Origin: DAOTZS01 sp034434335
Lineage (GTDB): Bacteria > Chloroflexota > Anaerolineae > CG2-30-64-16
Assembly: GCA_034434335.1 (NCBI GenBank)
Contig: DAOTZS010000143.1
Coordinates: 1-28,091, forward strand
Direction of reading: 5' to 3'
Length of the DNA: 28,091 nucleotides
The translations under genes and the position numbers were made by a program. Under the pieces are notes generated by a model. It was not told where the DNA came from, ran no database searches, and saw only the letters and a list, made by a program, of their open reading frames with translations. Positions 14,711 through 23,100 of this stretch are shown in pieces (the first letter of the stretch is position 1; every line of letters begins with the position of its first letter).

Positions 14711-16790
14711 CAACCTCCACCATGCTGCATGCGTAGACCTCGATCCCTGCTGGCACTTCACTGTAGCTCAAGACAGAGAGTTGGGGTAGCGAACGTTGCA
14801 CAAATCGGCTGAGGGGTAATCGGACCCGGCTGCTGCAGATCAACACAGGCTGATGTCCGCTTTGCGCCATTTGCTCCATGGCAGTCGCCAGCCGGTTCAG
14901 CAGGCGTTGGCCCAGCTCTGGGTCGAGATGGACCATCAGGCCCTGGTCACTGGTGGTCACTGCCGCGGCCAGGCGCTGTTCGGCTTCGGGGCCCAGGGTG
15001 GCAACATAGAGGATGCCGTCCTCTTCGCGGTACTGGTTGGAGATAGCGCGGCCCAGCGCTTGACGCACATACTCCGTCAAGACATCCGGATCTCGCACCT
15101 CGTATCCTTTGCTGGCAATGACCTCCAGGATGGTGACCAGGTCGCGGATCGGCACTCGCTCGCGCAAGAGGTTTTGCAGGACCCGCTGGACCATGTTAAG
15201 TCCAATCCCTTCCCCCTTGACCTCTTGCACCAGGGTTGCTGCATCTGGGGCCAGATGGTCTAGCAACTTCTGGACCTCGTCACGCGTCAGCAATTCAAAC
15301 GCATGATGGCGCATCACCTCAGCCAGATGGGTGGTCATGACCGAGGCAGGGTCCACAATCGTGAAGCCGTACAGCTCAGCGCGCTCCTTTTGGCTCTTCT
15401 CAATCCAGAGGGCTGGCAGCCCAAAAACCGGTTCCCTGGTTTCCATGCCGCTCAGTTCGACCCCTTCGCCTGGCGTGCTGCTCCCGGGCATGGCCAGCAG
15501 CCGATTCACGACCAGTTCCCCCTGGGCAACTGGCTCGCCCCGCAGCTTGAACTGATAGGTGTTGGGGGGCAGGCGCAGGTTGTCACGGATGCGGATCTTC
15601 GGCAGGACAAGGCCGAGCTCCATGGCGATCTGGCGCCTTACGGCGGCAATGCGCTCCAACAACCCTCCCTCATCCTCTACCAGGGGGATGAGAGCATAGC
15701 CCAGCTCCACTGTGATCGGATCTACCTTGATCAGGCTGAAGACCTCCTCTGTGTTGTCGGATGTCTTCGCCGGTGGCGCTGAAACTGGCTCAGGTGGCCT
15801 GCTGGCGGACCTGCGCTGCTGGAGGTAAGATATTGCGGCGATTACGCCACCCAGGGCCAGGAAGGGCAGTTTGGGCAGGCCCGGGATCAGGCCAAAGGCC
15901 AGCAGGATACCCCCCACGGTGATCAGCACACGGGGGTTGCCGAAGAGCTGCCTGAAGACATCGCTGCCCATGCTGGCCTCCGACGCTGCGCGCGTCACGA
16001 TGATGCCGGTAGCAGTCGAGACCAGGAGAGCGGGGATCTGGGCCACCAGCCCATCGCCTACGGTCAATAGGGTATATGTCTGCAGCGCCTCGCTAAGGCT
16101 CATTCCCCGCTGGACCACACCGATCACAAATCCGCCCACTATATTCACAAGGACTATGGCGACGCCGGCAATGGCATCTCCTTTGACGAACTTGCTGGCC
16201 CCATCCATGGCACCATAGAAGTCGGCCTCGGTCTCCACCATGCGCCGCCTGCGCCGCGCTTCTTCCTCGGTCAGGAGGCCAGCGTTCAGGTCCGCATCAA
16301 TGCTCATCTGTTTGCCAGGCATGGCATCCAAAGTGAAACGGGCAGCCACTTCTGCCACGCGACCGGCCCCATTAGTGATGACCGTGAACTGGATGATCAT
16401 CAGGAGCAGAAAGACTACCAGCCCCACTACATAGTTGCCTCCCACGACAAAGCTGCCGAAGGCCTCGATTACCCGGCCCGCGTAGCCATTCAAGAGGATT
16501 GAGCGGGAGGAAGAGATGTTCAGGCCCAGGCGGAAGAGCGTTACGATCAGCAGGAGCGATGGGAATACAGAAAACTGTAATGGCTCCTCAACATACATGG
16601 CAATCAACAGGATTGTAATGGAGACGCCCAGGCTCAGCGTGATGAAAAGGTCTATCACAGTCGGCGGCAAGGGTGTCACCATCATGGCAATGACCACCAT
16701 GACGGCTATTGCCAGCCCTGCGTCACTGTTGCCCAGGATACGGACCAGCCGGCCGGAGAACGCTGGAGATGCCGCTGTCTGCACAGTCAC
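14679..16790 (-). CDS. flhA: FlhA, flagellar export gate protein
   Basis: FlhA is the large export gate component that couples proton flow to secretion and docks substrates and chaperones. The 703-aa product has an N-terminal membrane region of about eight helices (residues ~20-325), the FHIPEP signature loop RFTLDAMPGKQMSIDADLNA followed by GLLTEEEARRRR, and the cytoplasmic domain from ~345 with its docking subdomains (GEPVAQGELVVNRLLAMP, YGFTIVDPASVMTTHLAEVM). It starts with a GTG at 16790 that overlaps the flhB stop as GTGA. Length is the family norm (~690-700 aa). Confidence 0.97.
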   Translation of the reverse strand: MTVQTAASPAFSGRLVRILGNSDAGLAIAVMVVIAMMVTPLPPTVIDLFITLSLGVSITILLIAMYVEEPLQFSVFPSLLLIVTLFRLGLNISSSRSILLNGYAGRVIEAFGSFVVGGNYVVGLVVFLLLMIIQFTVITNGAGRVAEVAARFTLDAMPGKQMSIDADLNAGLLTEEEARRRRRMVETEADFYGAMDGASKFVKGDAIAGVAIVLVNIVGGFVIGVVQRGMSLSEALQTYTLLTVGDGLVAQIPALLVSTATGIIVTRAASEASMGSDVFRQLFGNPRVLITVGGILLAFGLIPGLPKLPFLALGGVIAAISYLQQRRSASRPPEPVSAPPAKTSDNTEEVFSLIKVDPITVELGYALIPLVEDEGGLLERIAAVRRQIAMELGLVLPKIRIRDNLRLPPNTYQFKLRGEPVAQGELVVNRLLAMPGSSTPGEGVELSGMETREPVFGLPALWIEKSQKERAELYGFTIVDPASVMTTHLAEVMRHHAFELLTRDEVQKLLDHLAPDAATLVQEVKGEGIGLNMVQRVLQNLLRERVPIRDLVTILEVIASKGYEVRDPDVLTEYVRQALGRAISNQYREEDGILYVATLGPEAEQRLAAAVTTSDQGLMVHLDPELGQRLLNRLATAMEQMAQSGHQPVLICSSRVRLPLSRFVQRSLPQLSVLSYSEVPAGIEVYACSMVEVDGEHEGVPQS

Positions 16791-17824
16791 GCTCTTCCCT
16801 CCTTCCGCAAGCGATAAACGAACGCCAGGACCTCAGCCACAGCCCGATACAGGTTCACGGGTATCTGCTCTCCCAGTTCTACACGGATCAAGGCATGGGC
16901 CAGCGGGATGTTCTGCACCAGAGGTATCCCGAGTTCCCTTGCCTTGCGCATGATCTGCTCCGCGATTAAGCCCTTGCCTTTGGCCACGACTATCGGTGCC
17001 AGCATGGTGGCCCGGTCGTAGCGCAGCGCTACAGCCACGTGCGTCGGGTTGGTGACCACCACGTCAGCCCGGACCAGTTGAGCCATCATGCGCTGACGGC
17101 TCCAGCGGCGCTGTAGCTGCCGGATCTTGGCCTTAATGAACGGCTGGCCTTCGGCGTTTTTGAGTTCCTCCATTACCTCTTCACGGGTCATCTTGATACG
17201 CTGCCGGTATTGACGCCACTGGTAGACGTAGTCCGCGCTGGCAGCCAGGACCAGCAGGGCTGCTCCCTGTTTGGCAATGCGGGAAAGCGCGTCTCCCAAG
17301 ACCGCCAGCCCGGGTCCCAACCCGGCCTGGCTGGCCAGGGCCAGCCGGCCCGGCAAGGCTCTCAAGCTCTGGTACAGGATAATCCCCAGGATGGCCATCT
17401 TGACCAGCCCTTTGGCTGTCTCAAATAACCCCCGGGCGGAGAAGACACGGCGCAAACCCGCCCATGGGTTGATCCGCTCCAGGGAGGGTTGCAGCCGACG
17501 GAAGGCGACCAGGCCCCGGGTCTGGGCCAGGCTGGCAACAATCCCCACCGCTGCCAATGTGGCCAGGAACGGCAGCCAGCCCTCCATGGCTCTCGCTAAC
17601 GCCTGCAGAGAGGCGTTGGCCAGATCGCCCTGGTCCAGCCCGGTGAAAGAGCGATGCAACATCTGCAAAAGCCCCTCCATCAGGGCCGGCAGCCGGCTCG
17701 CCAGCAGCCAGACCCCCACCAGCAACGTGATGGACTGGGTCAGCTCGACGCTCAGCGCTGTCTCGCCCCTTCGTCGCATCTCGGCCAGATGACGGGGTGT
17801 CGGGGCTTCGGTTCTTTCACTCAT
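16787..17824 (-). CDS. flhB: FlhB, export switch protein with NPTH self-cleavage site
   Basis: FlhB controls the change from rod/hook to filament substrates; it self-cleaves at NPTH and responds to FliK. The 345-aa product has the N-terminal SERTEAPTPRHLAEMRRRGE motif, four membrane segments, a basic linker (MTREEVMEELKNAEGQPF) and NPTHVAVALRYD with the cleavage Asn at residue 259. The C-terminal subunit ends at YRLRKEGRA. Start MSERTEAPTP at 17824 is preferred; an in-frame TTG at 17854 would overlap fliR. GGGGAGGG lies upstream. It follows fliR by 19 nt. Confidence 0.96.
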   Translation of the reverse strand: MSERTEAPTPRHLAEMRRRGETALSVELTQSITLLVGVWLLASRLPALMEGLLQMLHRSFTGLDQGDLANASLQALARAMEGWLPFLATLAAVGIVASLAQTRGLVAFRRLQPSLERINPWAGLRRVFSARGLFETAKGLVKMAILGIILYQSLRALPGRLALASQAGLGPGLAVLGDALSRIAKQGAALLVLAASADYVYQWRQYRQRIKMTREEVMEELKNAEGQPFIKAKIRQLQRRWSRQRMMAQLVRADVVVTNPTHVAVALRYDRATMLAPIVVAKGKGLIAEQIMRKARELGIPLVQNIPLAHALIRVELGEQIPVNLYRAVAEVLAFVYRLRKEGRA

Positions 17825-17843
17825 ACCCTTGCGCCCTCCCCTG

Positions 17844-18602
17844 TCATTTGACAATAGCCTGTATGTTGAAAGGGGCCGCAGAGACCCACCGGCTGGTAAG
17901 GCTCAGGAGGGCCGGCAGGCTGATCCATAATGCCAGAAGGCCAGCCGCGATTTTCAATGGCAGCCCGAAGATAAAAGCATTCAGTTGCGGCAGGACCCGG
18001 CTCAGCAAGGCCAACGTGGCATCTACCAGCAGCAATGTCCCCAGCACTGGCAGGGCGATCTGAAACGCCGCAGCGAAGATAGTTGAGGCCAGTTCGATCA
18101 CCCGGTGCAAATGGAGGTCTCCTACGATAAAGCTGTACGGTGGTGCTATGGCCAGTGTATTGGCCAGCGCGCTGAGGAACATGCGATGCCCACCAATGGT
18201 GAGGAAGACCAGGGTAGCAGCAAGGGTGTAGAACTGACTCAAGGCGCTCGAGGACTGTTCAAGCGAACTGTGCAAGGTGCCGGCGAATCCGAAACCCATC
18301 TGGAGGGCTACCAGGTCCCCCGCCATTGTGACAGCCCAGAACGCCAGGCTGACAGCAAAGCCCAATAACAATCCCAGGCCCATCTCTGCTACAAGCGCCA
18401 GCAAGAAAGGCTCCCATCCCTCTGGCCGTGCCACCTTAGTCCCTCCTGGCATAACAAGAAGCCAGGCCAACCCGGCAGCCAGGCCGACCTTTGCCACCGT
18501 CGGCACGCTACGATGCCCGAAGATCGGTGCTGGAGCCAGCGCGGCCAGCATCCTGACCATGACCAGGAACCACATCTCGGCATCAGGGATGTCCAAAACC
18601 AT
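17844..18602 (-). CDS. fliR: FliR, flagellar export gate membrane protein
   Basis: FliR joins FliP and FliQ in the helical core of the export gate. The 252-aa product has about six hydrophobic segments, with the family elements FWAVTMAGDLVALQMGFGFA, SALSQFYTLAATLVFLTIGG, FQIALPVLGTLLLVDATLAL then LSRVLPQLNAFIFGLPLKIA. The ATG at 18602 (MVLDIPDAEMWF) is preceded by GAGGA at 7 nt. The 26 residues upstream of it in the same frame overlap fliQ and lack homology. It follows fliQ by 8 nt. Confidence 0.95.
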   Translation of the reverse strand: MVLDIPDAEMWFLVMVRMLAALAPAPIFGHRSVPTVAKVGLAAGLAWLLVMPGGTKVARPEGWEPFLLALVAEMGLGLLLGFAVSLAFWAVTMAGDLVALQMGFGFAGTLHSSLEQSSSALSQFYTLAATLVFLTIGGHRMFLSALANTLAIAPPYSFIVGDLHLHRVIELASTIFAAAFQIALPVLGTLLLVDATLALLSRVLPQLNAFIFGLPLKIAAGLLALWISLPALLSLTSRWVSAAPFNIQAIVK

Positions 18603-18610
18603 GCCGTTCC

Positions 18611-18880
18611 TCAACGCACCAGTGTTGGCAGACTGCGCAGCAGTCCTGACGTGAACTGGACCAGGTTCTGCAGCATCCACGGCCCCAGCAAAGCCAGGAC
18701 CAGAAACAAAGCCAGCATCTTGGGCACAAAGTTCACTGTAGCCTCATGGATCTGGGTGGCAGCCTGTGCAATCCCTACTACGATCCCCACTACGAGGCTG
18801 GCACCCAAAAGCGGCAGGCTCAAGATGAGGGTCAAGACTAAAGTGTTGCGCGCCAGTTCCCACACTACAGCTTCACTCAT
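18611..18880 (-). CDS. fliQ: FliQ, flagellar export gate membrane protein
   Basis: FliQ is a small two-helix protein of the FliPQR export gate. The 89-aa product shows the typical pattern: LVLTLILSLPLLGASLVVGI, then VGIAQAATQIHEATVNFVPK, then a second membrane helix ALFLVLALLGPWMLQNLVQF. Length is exactly the family norm. The ATG at 18880 has GGAGGAT close upstream, which decides it over an in-frame ATG 11 codons earlier. Confidence 0.95.
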   Translation of the reverse strand: MSEAVVWELARNTLVLTLILSLPLLGASLVVGIVVGIAQAATQIHEATVNFVPKMLALFLVLALLGPWMLQNLVQFTSGLLRSLPTLVR

Positions 18881-18914
18881 ATATCCTCCGAAGCCTCTCC
18901 GCGCTGAGTTCACC

Positions 18915-19682
18915 CTAACTGAAACTCGTAACTAGCGACTGGGCAATCAGGCGCCACCCATCAACTAATACAAAGAGCAGCAACTTGAAAGGCAATGACA
19001 CCACGGTGGGAGGCAACATCATCATGCCCATGGAGAGCAGCGCACTCGATACCACCATGTCTATCACCAGAAATGGCACATAGATTATGAAGGCCATCTG
19101 GAACGCCGTCCGCAGTTCGCTGATCACAAAAGCCGGCAGGAGTACACTGGTCGGCACATCTCCGCGGTCATAAGGCCGCGGCAGCTTTGCCATGTTGATG
19201 AAGAGGGCCAGGTCTTCGTCCCTGACCTGCTTGAACATGAACTCGCGCAGAGGTGCCAATCCTTTCTCCAGGGCTGTCGCCTGGTCTATCTGCCCGCTCA
19301 GGTATGGCTGTAGAGCCTGGTCGTTAACCTGGGCCAGGACTGGGCTCATTACGAAGAAGGTGAGGATCAGTGCCAGGCTGATGATCACCTGATTGGGAGG
19401 CAACTGGGGCACGCCGATGGCGCTGCGCGAAATCGAGAGGACCACCACTATCCGCACAAAGGCTGTCATCATGATGAGGACCAACGGGACAAACGCCAAA
19501 GCGGTAAGCATGAACAGGATTTGCAGAGCATTGCTCAGCTCCATCCCTGATGCGGGCGTAGCGATTTGCACGCTCGTTACCTGGCCATCGCTCTGTCCCG
19601 TAACCGTGCACGCCGTGAGAGCAAAGGTGACCAGCAAGCTTGGGACTACACAACGGAAGCCAATCTTTCCTACCGCGTTCAC
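18915..19682 (-). CDS. fliP: FliP, flagellar export gate membrane protein
   Basis: FliP forms most of the export gate ring. The 255-aa product has FliP signatures: LTALAFVPLVLIMMTAFVRI, LSISRSAIGVPQLPPNQVII, SLALILTFFVMSPV, then PTSVLLPAFVISELRTAFQM and YVPFLVIDMVVSSALLSMGM. It starts with a GTG at 19682 overlapping the fliO stop as GTGA. The N-terminus carries a signal sequence ending in LTAC (residues 22-25), which matches a lipobox; FliP is known to have a cleaved signal peptide in some bacteria, but a lipoprotein-type site is unusual. It is followed by fliQ after 34 nt. Confidence 0.96.
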   Translation of the reverse strand: MNAVGKIGFRCVVPSLLVTFALTACTVTGQSDGQVTSVQIATPASGMELSNALQILFMLTALAFVPLVLIMMTAFVRIVVVLSISRSAIGVPQLPPNQVIISLALILTFFVMSPVLAQVNDQALQPYLSGQIDQATALEKGLAPLREFMFKQVRDEDLALFINMAKLPRPYDRGDVPTSVLLPAFVISELRTAFQMAFIIYVPFLVIDMVVSSALLSMGMMMLPPTVVSLPFKLLLFVLVDGWRLIAQSLVTSFS

Positions 19683-20224
19683 AGTGGTCTCTCCTCAACC
19701 GCTGCCGTCAGGAAGTGATCGAACTCAGATTCCTGGACTGGCTCACAGTGAGACTTTCTGGCAAGCAAGACCAGCCCGGCAGGAGAAGCGCCGATCAGCA
19801 GTTCTTCCTGGCCACATTGCACCAGATATAGTGCCTGGTCCCTACCCAGGCGGAGAGTTGTCTGTAGACGCAACAGGCCGGCGCTCGCGCGTGATAGCCC
19901 ACCGGGCTGCCCCAACTTGCGGAGGACCAGCAACGTGCCGTATAGGAGGCCAAGAACGACAGCGATGGCTGCCACGGCCCCCAGCAGAGGTTGCCAGCCT
20001 GTCGTAGCCTCTGCCGGCCCGCCCTCCGCCCCAGGCGTGCTCCTGAGGCTGCTCATCGTATCAGAGGCGCCGAGGCCGGAACTGGCTGAACCAGCCAGTG
20101 CCAGGAGCCGCAGGCCTATCAGGCTGGCTGCCACCAGGAGAAGCCCTCCCAGGAGGAGTGCCCAGTGGCTTCTGGTAAATCTGAAACGCGTCCAGAGAGG
20201 ACCGGTGAATGGCCAGCGTATCAT
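19679..20224 (-). CDS. fliO: FliO, flagellar export gate assembly factor
   Basis: FliO helps assemble the FliP ring and is not part of the finished gate. The 181-aa product has a short basic N-terminus, a hydrophobic segment at ~21-45, a Ser/Gly-rich stretch, a second membrane helix at ~76-101 (LLGAVAAIAVVLGLLYGTLL), and a cytoplasmic domain of FliO type (LRLQTTLRLGRDQALYLVQC then GQEELLIGASPAGLVLLA). Two hydrophobic segments rather than one may mean a signal peptide plus a membrane anchor. The ATG at 20224 overlaps the fliN stop as ATGA. Sequence conservation in FliO is low; context strongly supports it. Confidence 0.9.
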   Translation of the reverse strand: MIRWPFTGPLWTRFRFTRSHWALLLGGLLLVAASLIGLRLLALAGSASSGLGASDTMSSLRSTPGAEGGPAEATTGWQPLLGAVAAIAVVLGLLYGTLLVLRKLGQPGGLSRASAGLLRLQTTLRLGRDQALYLVQCGQEELLIGASPAGLVLLARKSHCEPVQESEFDHFLTAAVEERPL

Positions 20225-20646
20225 CGGAGCGAGTTCACCCTTTCGTATGGAGAAAGGATATCTATCACGCGCACGCCAAACATATCATCCACGACTACTA
20301 CCTCCCCCCGCGCGATCGGCCGGCCATTTACCAGGATGTCAACCGGTTCACCGGCCACCTTGTTTAGCTCGATAATCGAGCCCAGCCCGAGGGAAAGCAC
20401 ATCACGGACCGTCATCTCTGTCCTGCCTAATTCGACTGTGACCTTCAGCCCAATGTCGAACAAGAATTCAATGGGATTGGCCTGAGAGGGTGCTGCCCCG
20501 CGCTCCCCCAAGGGGCCGAAGCGAGCTGGCCGTGCAACAGGCTCATGCTCGTCCGCAACAGGACCTCCAGCAAGGCCAGGGGACGAGGTCAGGTGATTTG
20601 TCCCCCCAGCGGTTGCCTGACTCTGCACATCGTCGTGTGCGCTCAT
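20221..20646 (-). CDS. fliN: FliN, flagellar motor switch protein
   Basis: FliN forms the base of the C-ring and binds export components. The 141-aa product has a ~60-residue Pro/Ala/Gly-rich N-terminus and then the SpoA domain: LFDIGLKVTVELGRTEMTVR, then DVLSLGLGSIIELNKVAGEP, VDILVNGRPIARGEVVVVDD and FGVRVIDIL. It lacks the CheC-like phosphatase region found in Firmicutes FliY, so it is plain FliN. Its ATG at 20646 overlaps the fliM stop by 4 nt. Confidence 0.96.
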   Translation of the reverse strand: MSAHDDVQSQATAGGTNHLTSSPGLAGGPVADEHEPVARPARFGPLGERGAAPSQANPIEFLFDIGLKVTVELGRTEMTVRDVLSLGLGSIIELNKVAGEPVDILVNGRPIARGEVVVVDDMFGVRVIDILSPYERVNSLR

Positions 20647-21707
20647 ACTACCTCCTTGGATGGTAGTAACTCCACATCCATGCGGAGCTCAGACGGCTCC
20701 TCGTAGACCTGTTCGATGCAGACCGCCAGTTTGCGGCCCTGAAGCCCGACCCGGCCCAGGTATTTGGGTTGTCCACCAATCAATACTGGACATAATGCGT
20801 CGAAAAGCGTGCGTAAAGGCAGGATGTCGCCTGGCTGCAGCAGCGTTAGCTCCTCAACAGTGAGCTCAGTGCTGCCCAGCACCACGCTGATAGGCAGGGT
20901 GACGCTGGCCAGTGCCTGGGCAACATCTTGCCGGTGTGCTGCCTGCTGGGCGTCCAGTCCGCTTTCGGTGTTCGCCAGCCAGGCGTATGGGCTGAGTCGG
21001 CTGGCAATGGGCTTGAGTACCGCATAAGGCAGCCCCATGACCATCCCGGTTGTGGCCCCCTTGACCCGCACCTCGAAGGTCATCCAGATCACTGCGTCGC
21101 TAGGCAGGGCGATGGGAGCCAGCAGGGTGGTCGCGATCTCGTCCAGCCGCGGGCGAACTGCAACGGTTGCCGCCCATGCTCCCTGTAGCTCCATCAACAG
21201 TTTGTCGGCCAGGCGCTTGAGCAGCTCCACTTCCAAATCGCTCAACCCCCTCTGCACCTTCCAGACAGTACCTGGCCCTCCCATCATACGGTCCACGATG
21301 ATCATTGCCAGATCAAAACCGAGGTGGAGCAAGACGTGCCCCGGCAGGGGTGGCAGCCCAATGATGAGGTAGACACCCTGGTCGGGAACATGGTTGACGA
21401 GAGTAGTGTAGGCATCCTGGTCCAGGTCGGCCAGGGTGACTTCCACAGAAGTGCGCAAGGTGCCTGAGAGGGAGACAGAGATCTGACGGGCCCAGGTCTC
21501 GTGGATCAACCGTAGCGCACGCATCTGTTCCTTGGAGAAGCGCTCTGGTCGCCGGAAATCGTAGCGCCGGACCCGCTCGGGCATCTCCCCAGCCGCTGAG
21601 GCTGTGTCCGGGACCGTGCTCTTGCCTGGCTCCCCTTCGGCGGCCAGCGCAGCCAGCAAGGCGTCGATCTCGCTCTGCGACAACAGCCCTGATTCGTCAG
21701 CCACCAC
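20643..21707 (-). CDS. fliM: FliM, flagellar motor switch protein
   Basis: FliM is the middle C-ring protein and the target of CheY-P. The 354-aa product has the N-terminal CheY-binding peptide LLSQSEIDALLAALA (residues ~8-22), the 'YDFRRPERFSKEQMRALRLI' start of the middle domain, a GGPG turn (MMGGPGTVWKVQRGLSDLE), and the C-terminal SpoA domain (LGSTELTVEELTLLQPGDIL). The start is a GTG at 21707, with AAGGGG just upstream; a second GTG follows as the next codon. It sits 8 nt after fliL. An intact CheY-binding motif implies control by a chemotaxis pathway encoded elsewhere. Confidence 0.96.
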   Translation of the reverse strand: MVADESGLLSQSEIDALLAALAAEGEPGKSTVPDTASAAGEMPERVRRYDFRRPERFSKEQMRALRLIHETWARQISVSLSGTLRTSVEVTLADLDQDAYTTLVNHVPDQGVYLIIGLPPLPGHVLLHLGFDLAMIIVDRMMGGPGTVWKVQRGLSDLEVELLKRLADKLLMELQGAWAATVAVRPRLDEIATTLLAPIALPSDAVIWMTFEVRVKGATTGMVMGLPYAVLKPIASRLSPYAWLANTESGLDAQQAAHRQDVAQALASVTLPISVVLGSTELTVEELTLLQPGDILPLRTLFDALCPVLIGGQPKYLGRVGLQGRKLAVCIEQVYEEPSELRMDVELLPSKEVV

Positions 21708-21715
21708 CGCACCCC

Positions 21716-22279
21716 TTATTGCACAAGAAAGTCCGTGAAATACACCCGCAGTACCCGCAGGTTGCCAAGCTGACTATTTACCGTGTCACGTAGTTCCGCC
21801 TTTAACGCTTCCTTGCCCTGCAAAGTGAAGATGTCGCCAAATGTCTTGTTGCTCAGCAGGCTGATCACAATATCATCTATGACAGGTCGGCACCTGGTGA
21901 CCTCTGCCCGCAACGCTTCCTCTTCCTTTGTTCGTTGTTCGGCTTTGGCAGCGTAGTAGGTCAGGCTGTTGGGCGCGAACTCGAGGACCAATCCAACCCG
22001 CAGCAGGCGATAGCCGCCCGGATCTGCCAGATTGACTACCTTGGACCCCAGGTCAACCATGATGCCGGCCGCGGGGGGCAGGCTATCTGGATCGGGACGG
22101 GGCACAACAGGTGTTGGCTGGGGCAATACGGGCACGGGGTCCGTTGCCGGCGATGCTGCTCCGGCTACGCTGACGTGCAGCACAAGCGGCTGCCCGCCAA
22201 GGAGGATGAACGTCGTGGAGCCCGCGACGACTAACACCAGGACGATCCCTGCAATCAGCAGCACTTTCTTGTTCTTCAC
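21716..22279 (-). CDS. fliL: FliL, stator-associated membrane protein
   Basis: FliL surrounds the stator and supports motor torque. The 187-aa product has one membrane helix near the N-terminus (VLLIAGIVLVLVVAGSTTFI), a ~45-residue Pro-rich linker (VLPQPTPVVPRPDPDSLPP), and a conserved C-terminal domain (YRLLRVGLVLEFAPNSLTYY, RPVIDDIVISLLSNKTFGDI then LRVLRVYFTDFLVQ). The linker is long for the family. It starts with a GTG at 22279, with AAGGAGAG about 10 nt upstream. It is separated from motB by 68 nt that contain a dispersed repeat. Confidence 0.93.
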   Translation of the reverse strand: MKNKKVLLIAGIVLVLVVAGSTTFILLGGQPLVLHVSVAGAASPATDPVPVLPQPTPVVPRPDPDSLPPAAGIMVDLGSKVVNLADPGGYRLLRVGLVLEFAPNSLTYYAAKAEQRTKEEEALRAEVTRCRPVIDDIVISLLSNKTFGDIFTLQGKEALKAELRDTVNSQLGNLRVLRVYFTDFLVQ

Positions 22280-22310
22280 TGCGACATCTCTCCTTCAGGC
22301 TTCTCGTCTG

Positions 22311-22333
22311 GTAACTATTCAGGATTGAAATCG
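22311..22333. repeat. Dispersed repeat fragment in the motB-fliL gap
   Basis: The 23-bp stretch GTAACTATTCAGGATTGAAATCG matches 25595-25620 except that CCG is absent after CAGG. An inverted copy of its first six bases (AGTTAC at 22346-22351) closes a 41-bp unit that overlaps the motB stop codon. It lies inside the minus-strand operon. Confidence 0.6.
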
Positions 22334-22347
22334 CCCCTCCTGCGGAG

Positions 22348-23097
22348 TTACCTTTGGGCAGAAAGATCAACAACTGGCGATTGTTGAGCCATCGGATAAA
22401 GGATGACAATATCCGCCCGACGGTTGAGCATCCGATGTTCGCGCGTATCGTTTGGATAAAGGGGCCGGTATTCGCCGTAGCCAAGGATCGCCAGCCGGTT
22501 GGCTTCGATGCCGGCCTCATCGTGCAAGTAACGGGCTACCTGGGCCGCCCGGGCCGCTGAGAGCTCCCAGTTCGTGGGGTAGAGCGGGCTGTTGGTCGGC
22601 AGGTTGTCCGTGTGGGCCTCGATGCGGATCTCATTGGGCAGGGGCCGGATCAGTTCCGCGATGGCATCCAGGGTGGCCCTGGACTCCGGGCCGAGCTCTA
22701 CCCCTCCCGAAGGAAAGAGCAGGGCGTTGGAGAGGGTGATCGCTATCCCTTCAGCTCGCAGGTTGACCGCCATGTGCTCTCCGATATGGCGCTGGGCGGC
22801 ATAAGCCTGTAGCTTCTCGCTGATGGCCATGAACTGTCGGCGTTCGGAGCTCAGTTGCTCGAACTCGAAAAGCCCGGTGCTTCCTTGTAAGAGCCCGGTT
22901 CCTCCAGTATCAATCTGAAGGCCTGCAGTGCGAAATGCCACGGCCAGCCCCCTGGCCAGACGGCTGAACTTCTCCAGGTCTGCCTTGGAGCCGGCGTACA
23001 TGATGATGAAAAACGCCAGGAGGAGGGTAATGAGATCGGCATATGTCAGAAGCCAGCGGTCCGTCCCGGCACCACTGCTATGTCCGCCTCCTGCCAT
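22348..23097 (-). CDS. motB: MotB, flagellar stator protein
   Basis: MotB with MotA makes the ion-conducting stator and anchors it to peptidoglycan. The 249-aa product has the N-terminal helix DRWLLTYADLITLLLAFFII with the ion-binding aspartate at residue 21. A linker and an OmpA-type peptidoglycan-binding domain follow (NEIRIEAHTDNLPTNSPLYP, NWELSAARAAQVARYL, ANRLAILGYGEYRPLYPNDT). The ATG at 23097 is 3 nt after the motA stop. The AFFIIMYA context does not by itself say whether H+ or Na+ drives the motor. Length matches the family. Confidence 0.96.
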   Translation of the reverse strand: MAGGGHSSGAGTDRWLLTYADLITLLLAFFIIMYAGSKADLEKFSRLARGLAVAFRTAGLQIDTGGTGLLQGSTGLFEFEQLSSERRQFMAISEKLQAYAAQRHIGEHMAVNLRAEGIAITLSNALLFPSGGVELGPESRATLDAIAELIRPLPNEIRIEAHTDNLPTNSPLYPTNWELSAARAAQVARYLHDEAGIEANRLAILGYGEYRPLYPNDTREHRMLNRRADIVILYPMAQQSPVVDLSAQR

Positions 23098-23100
23098 CCT

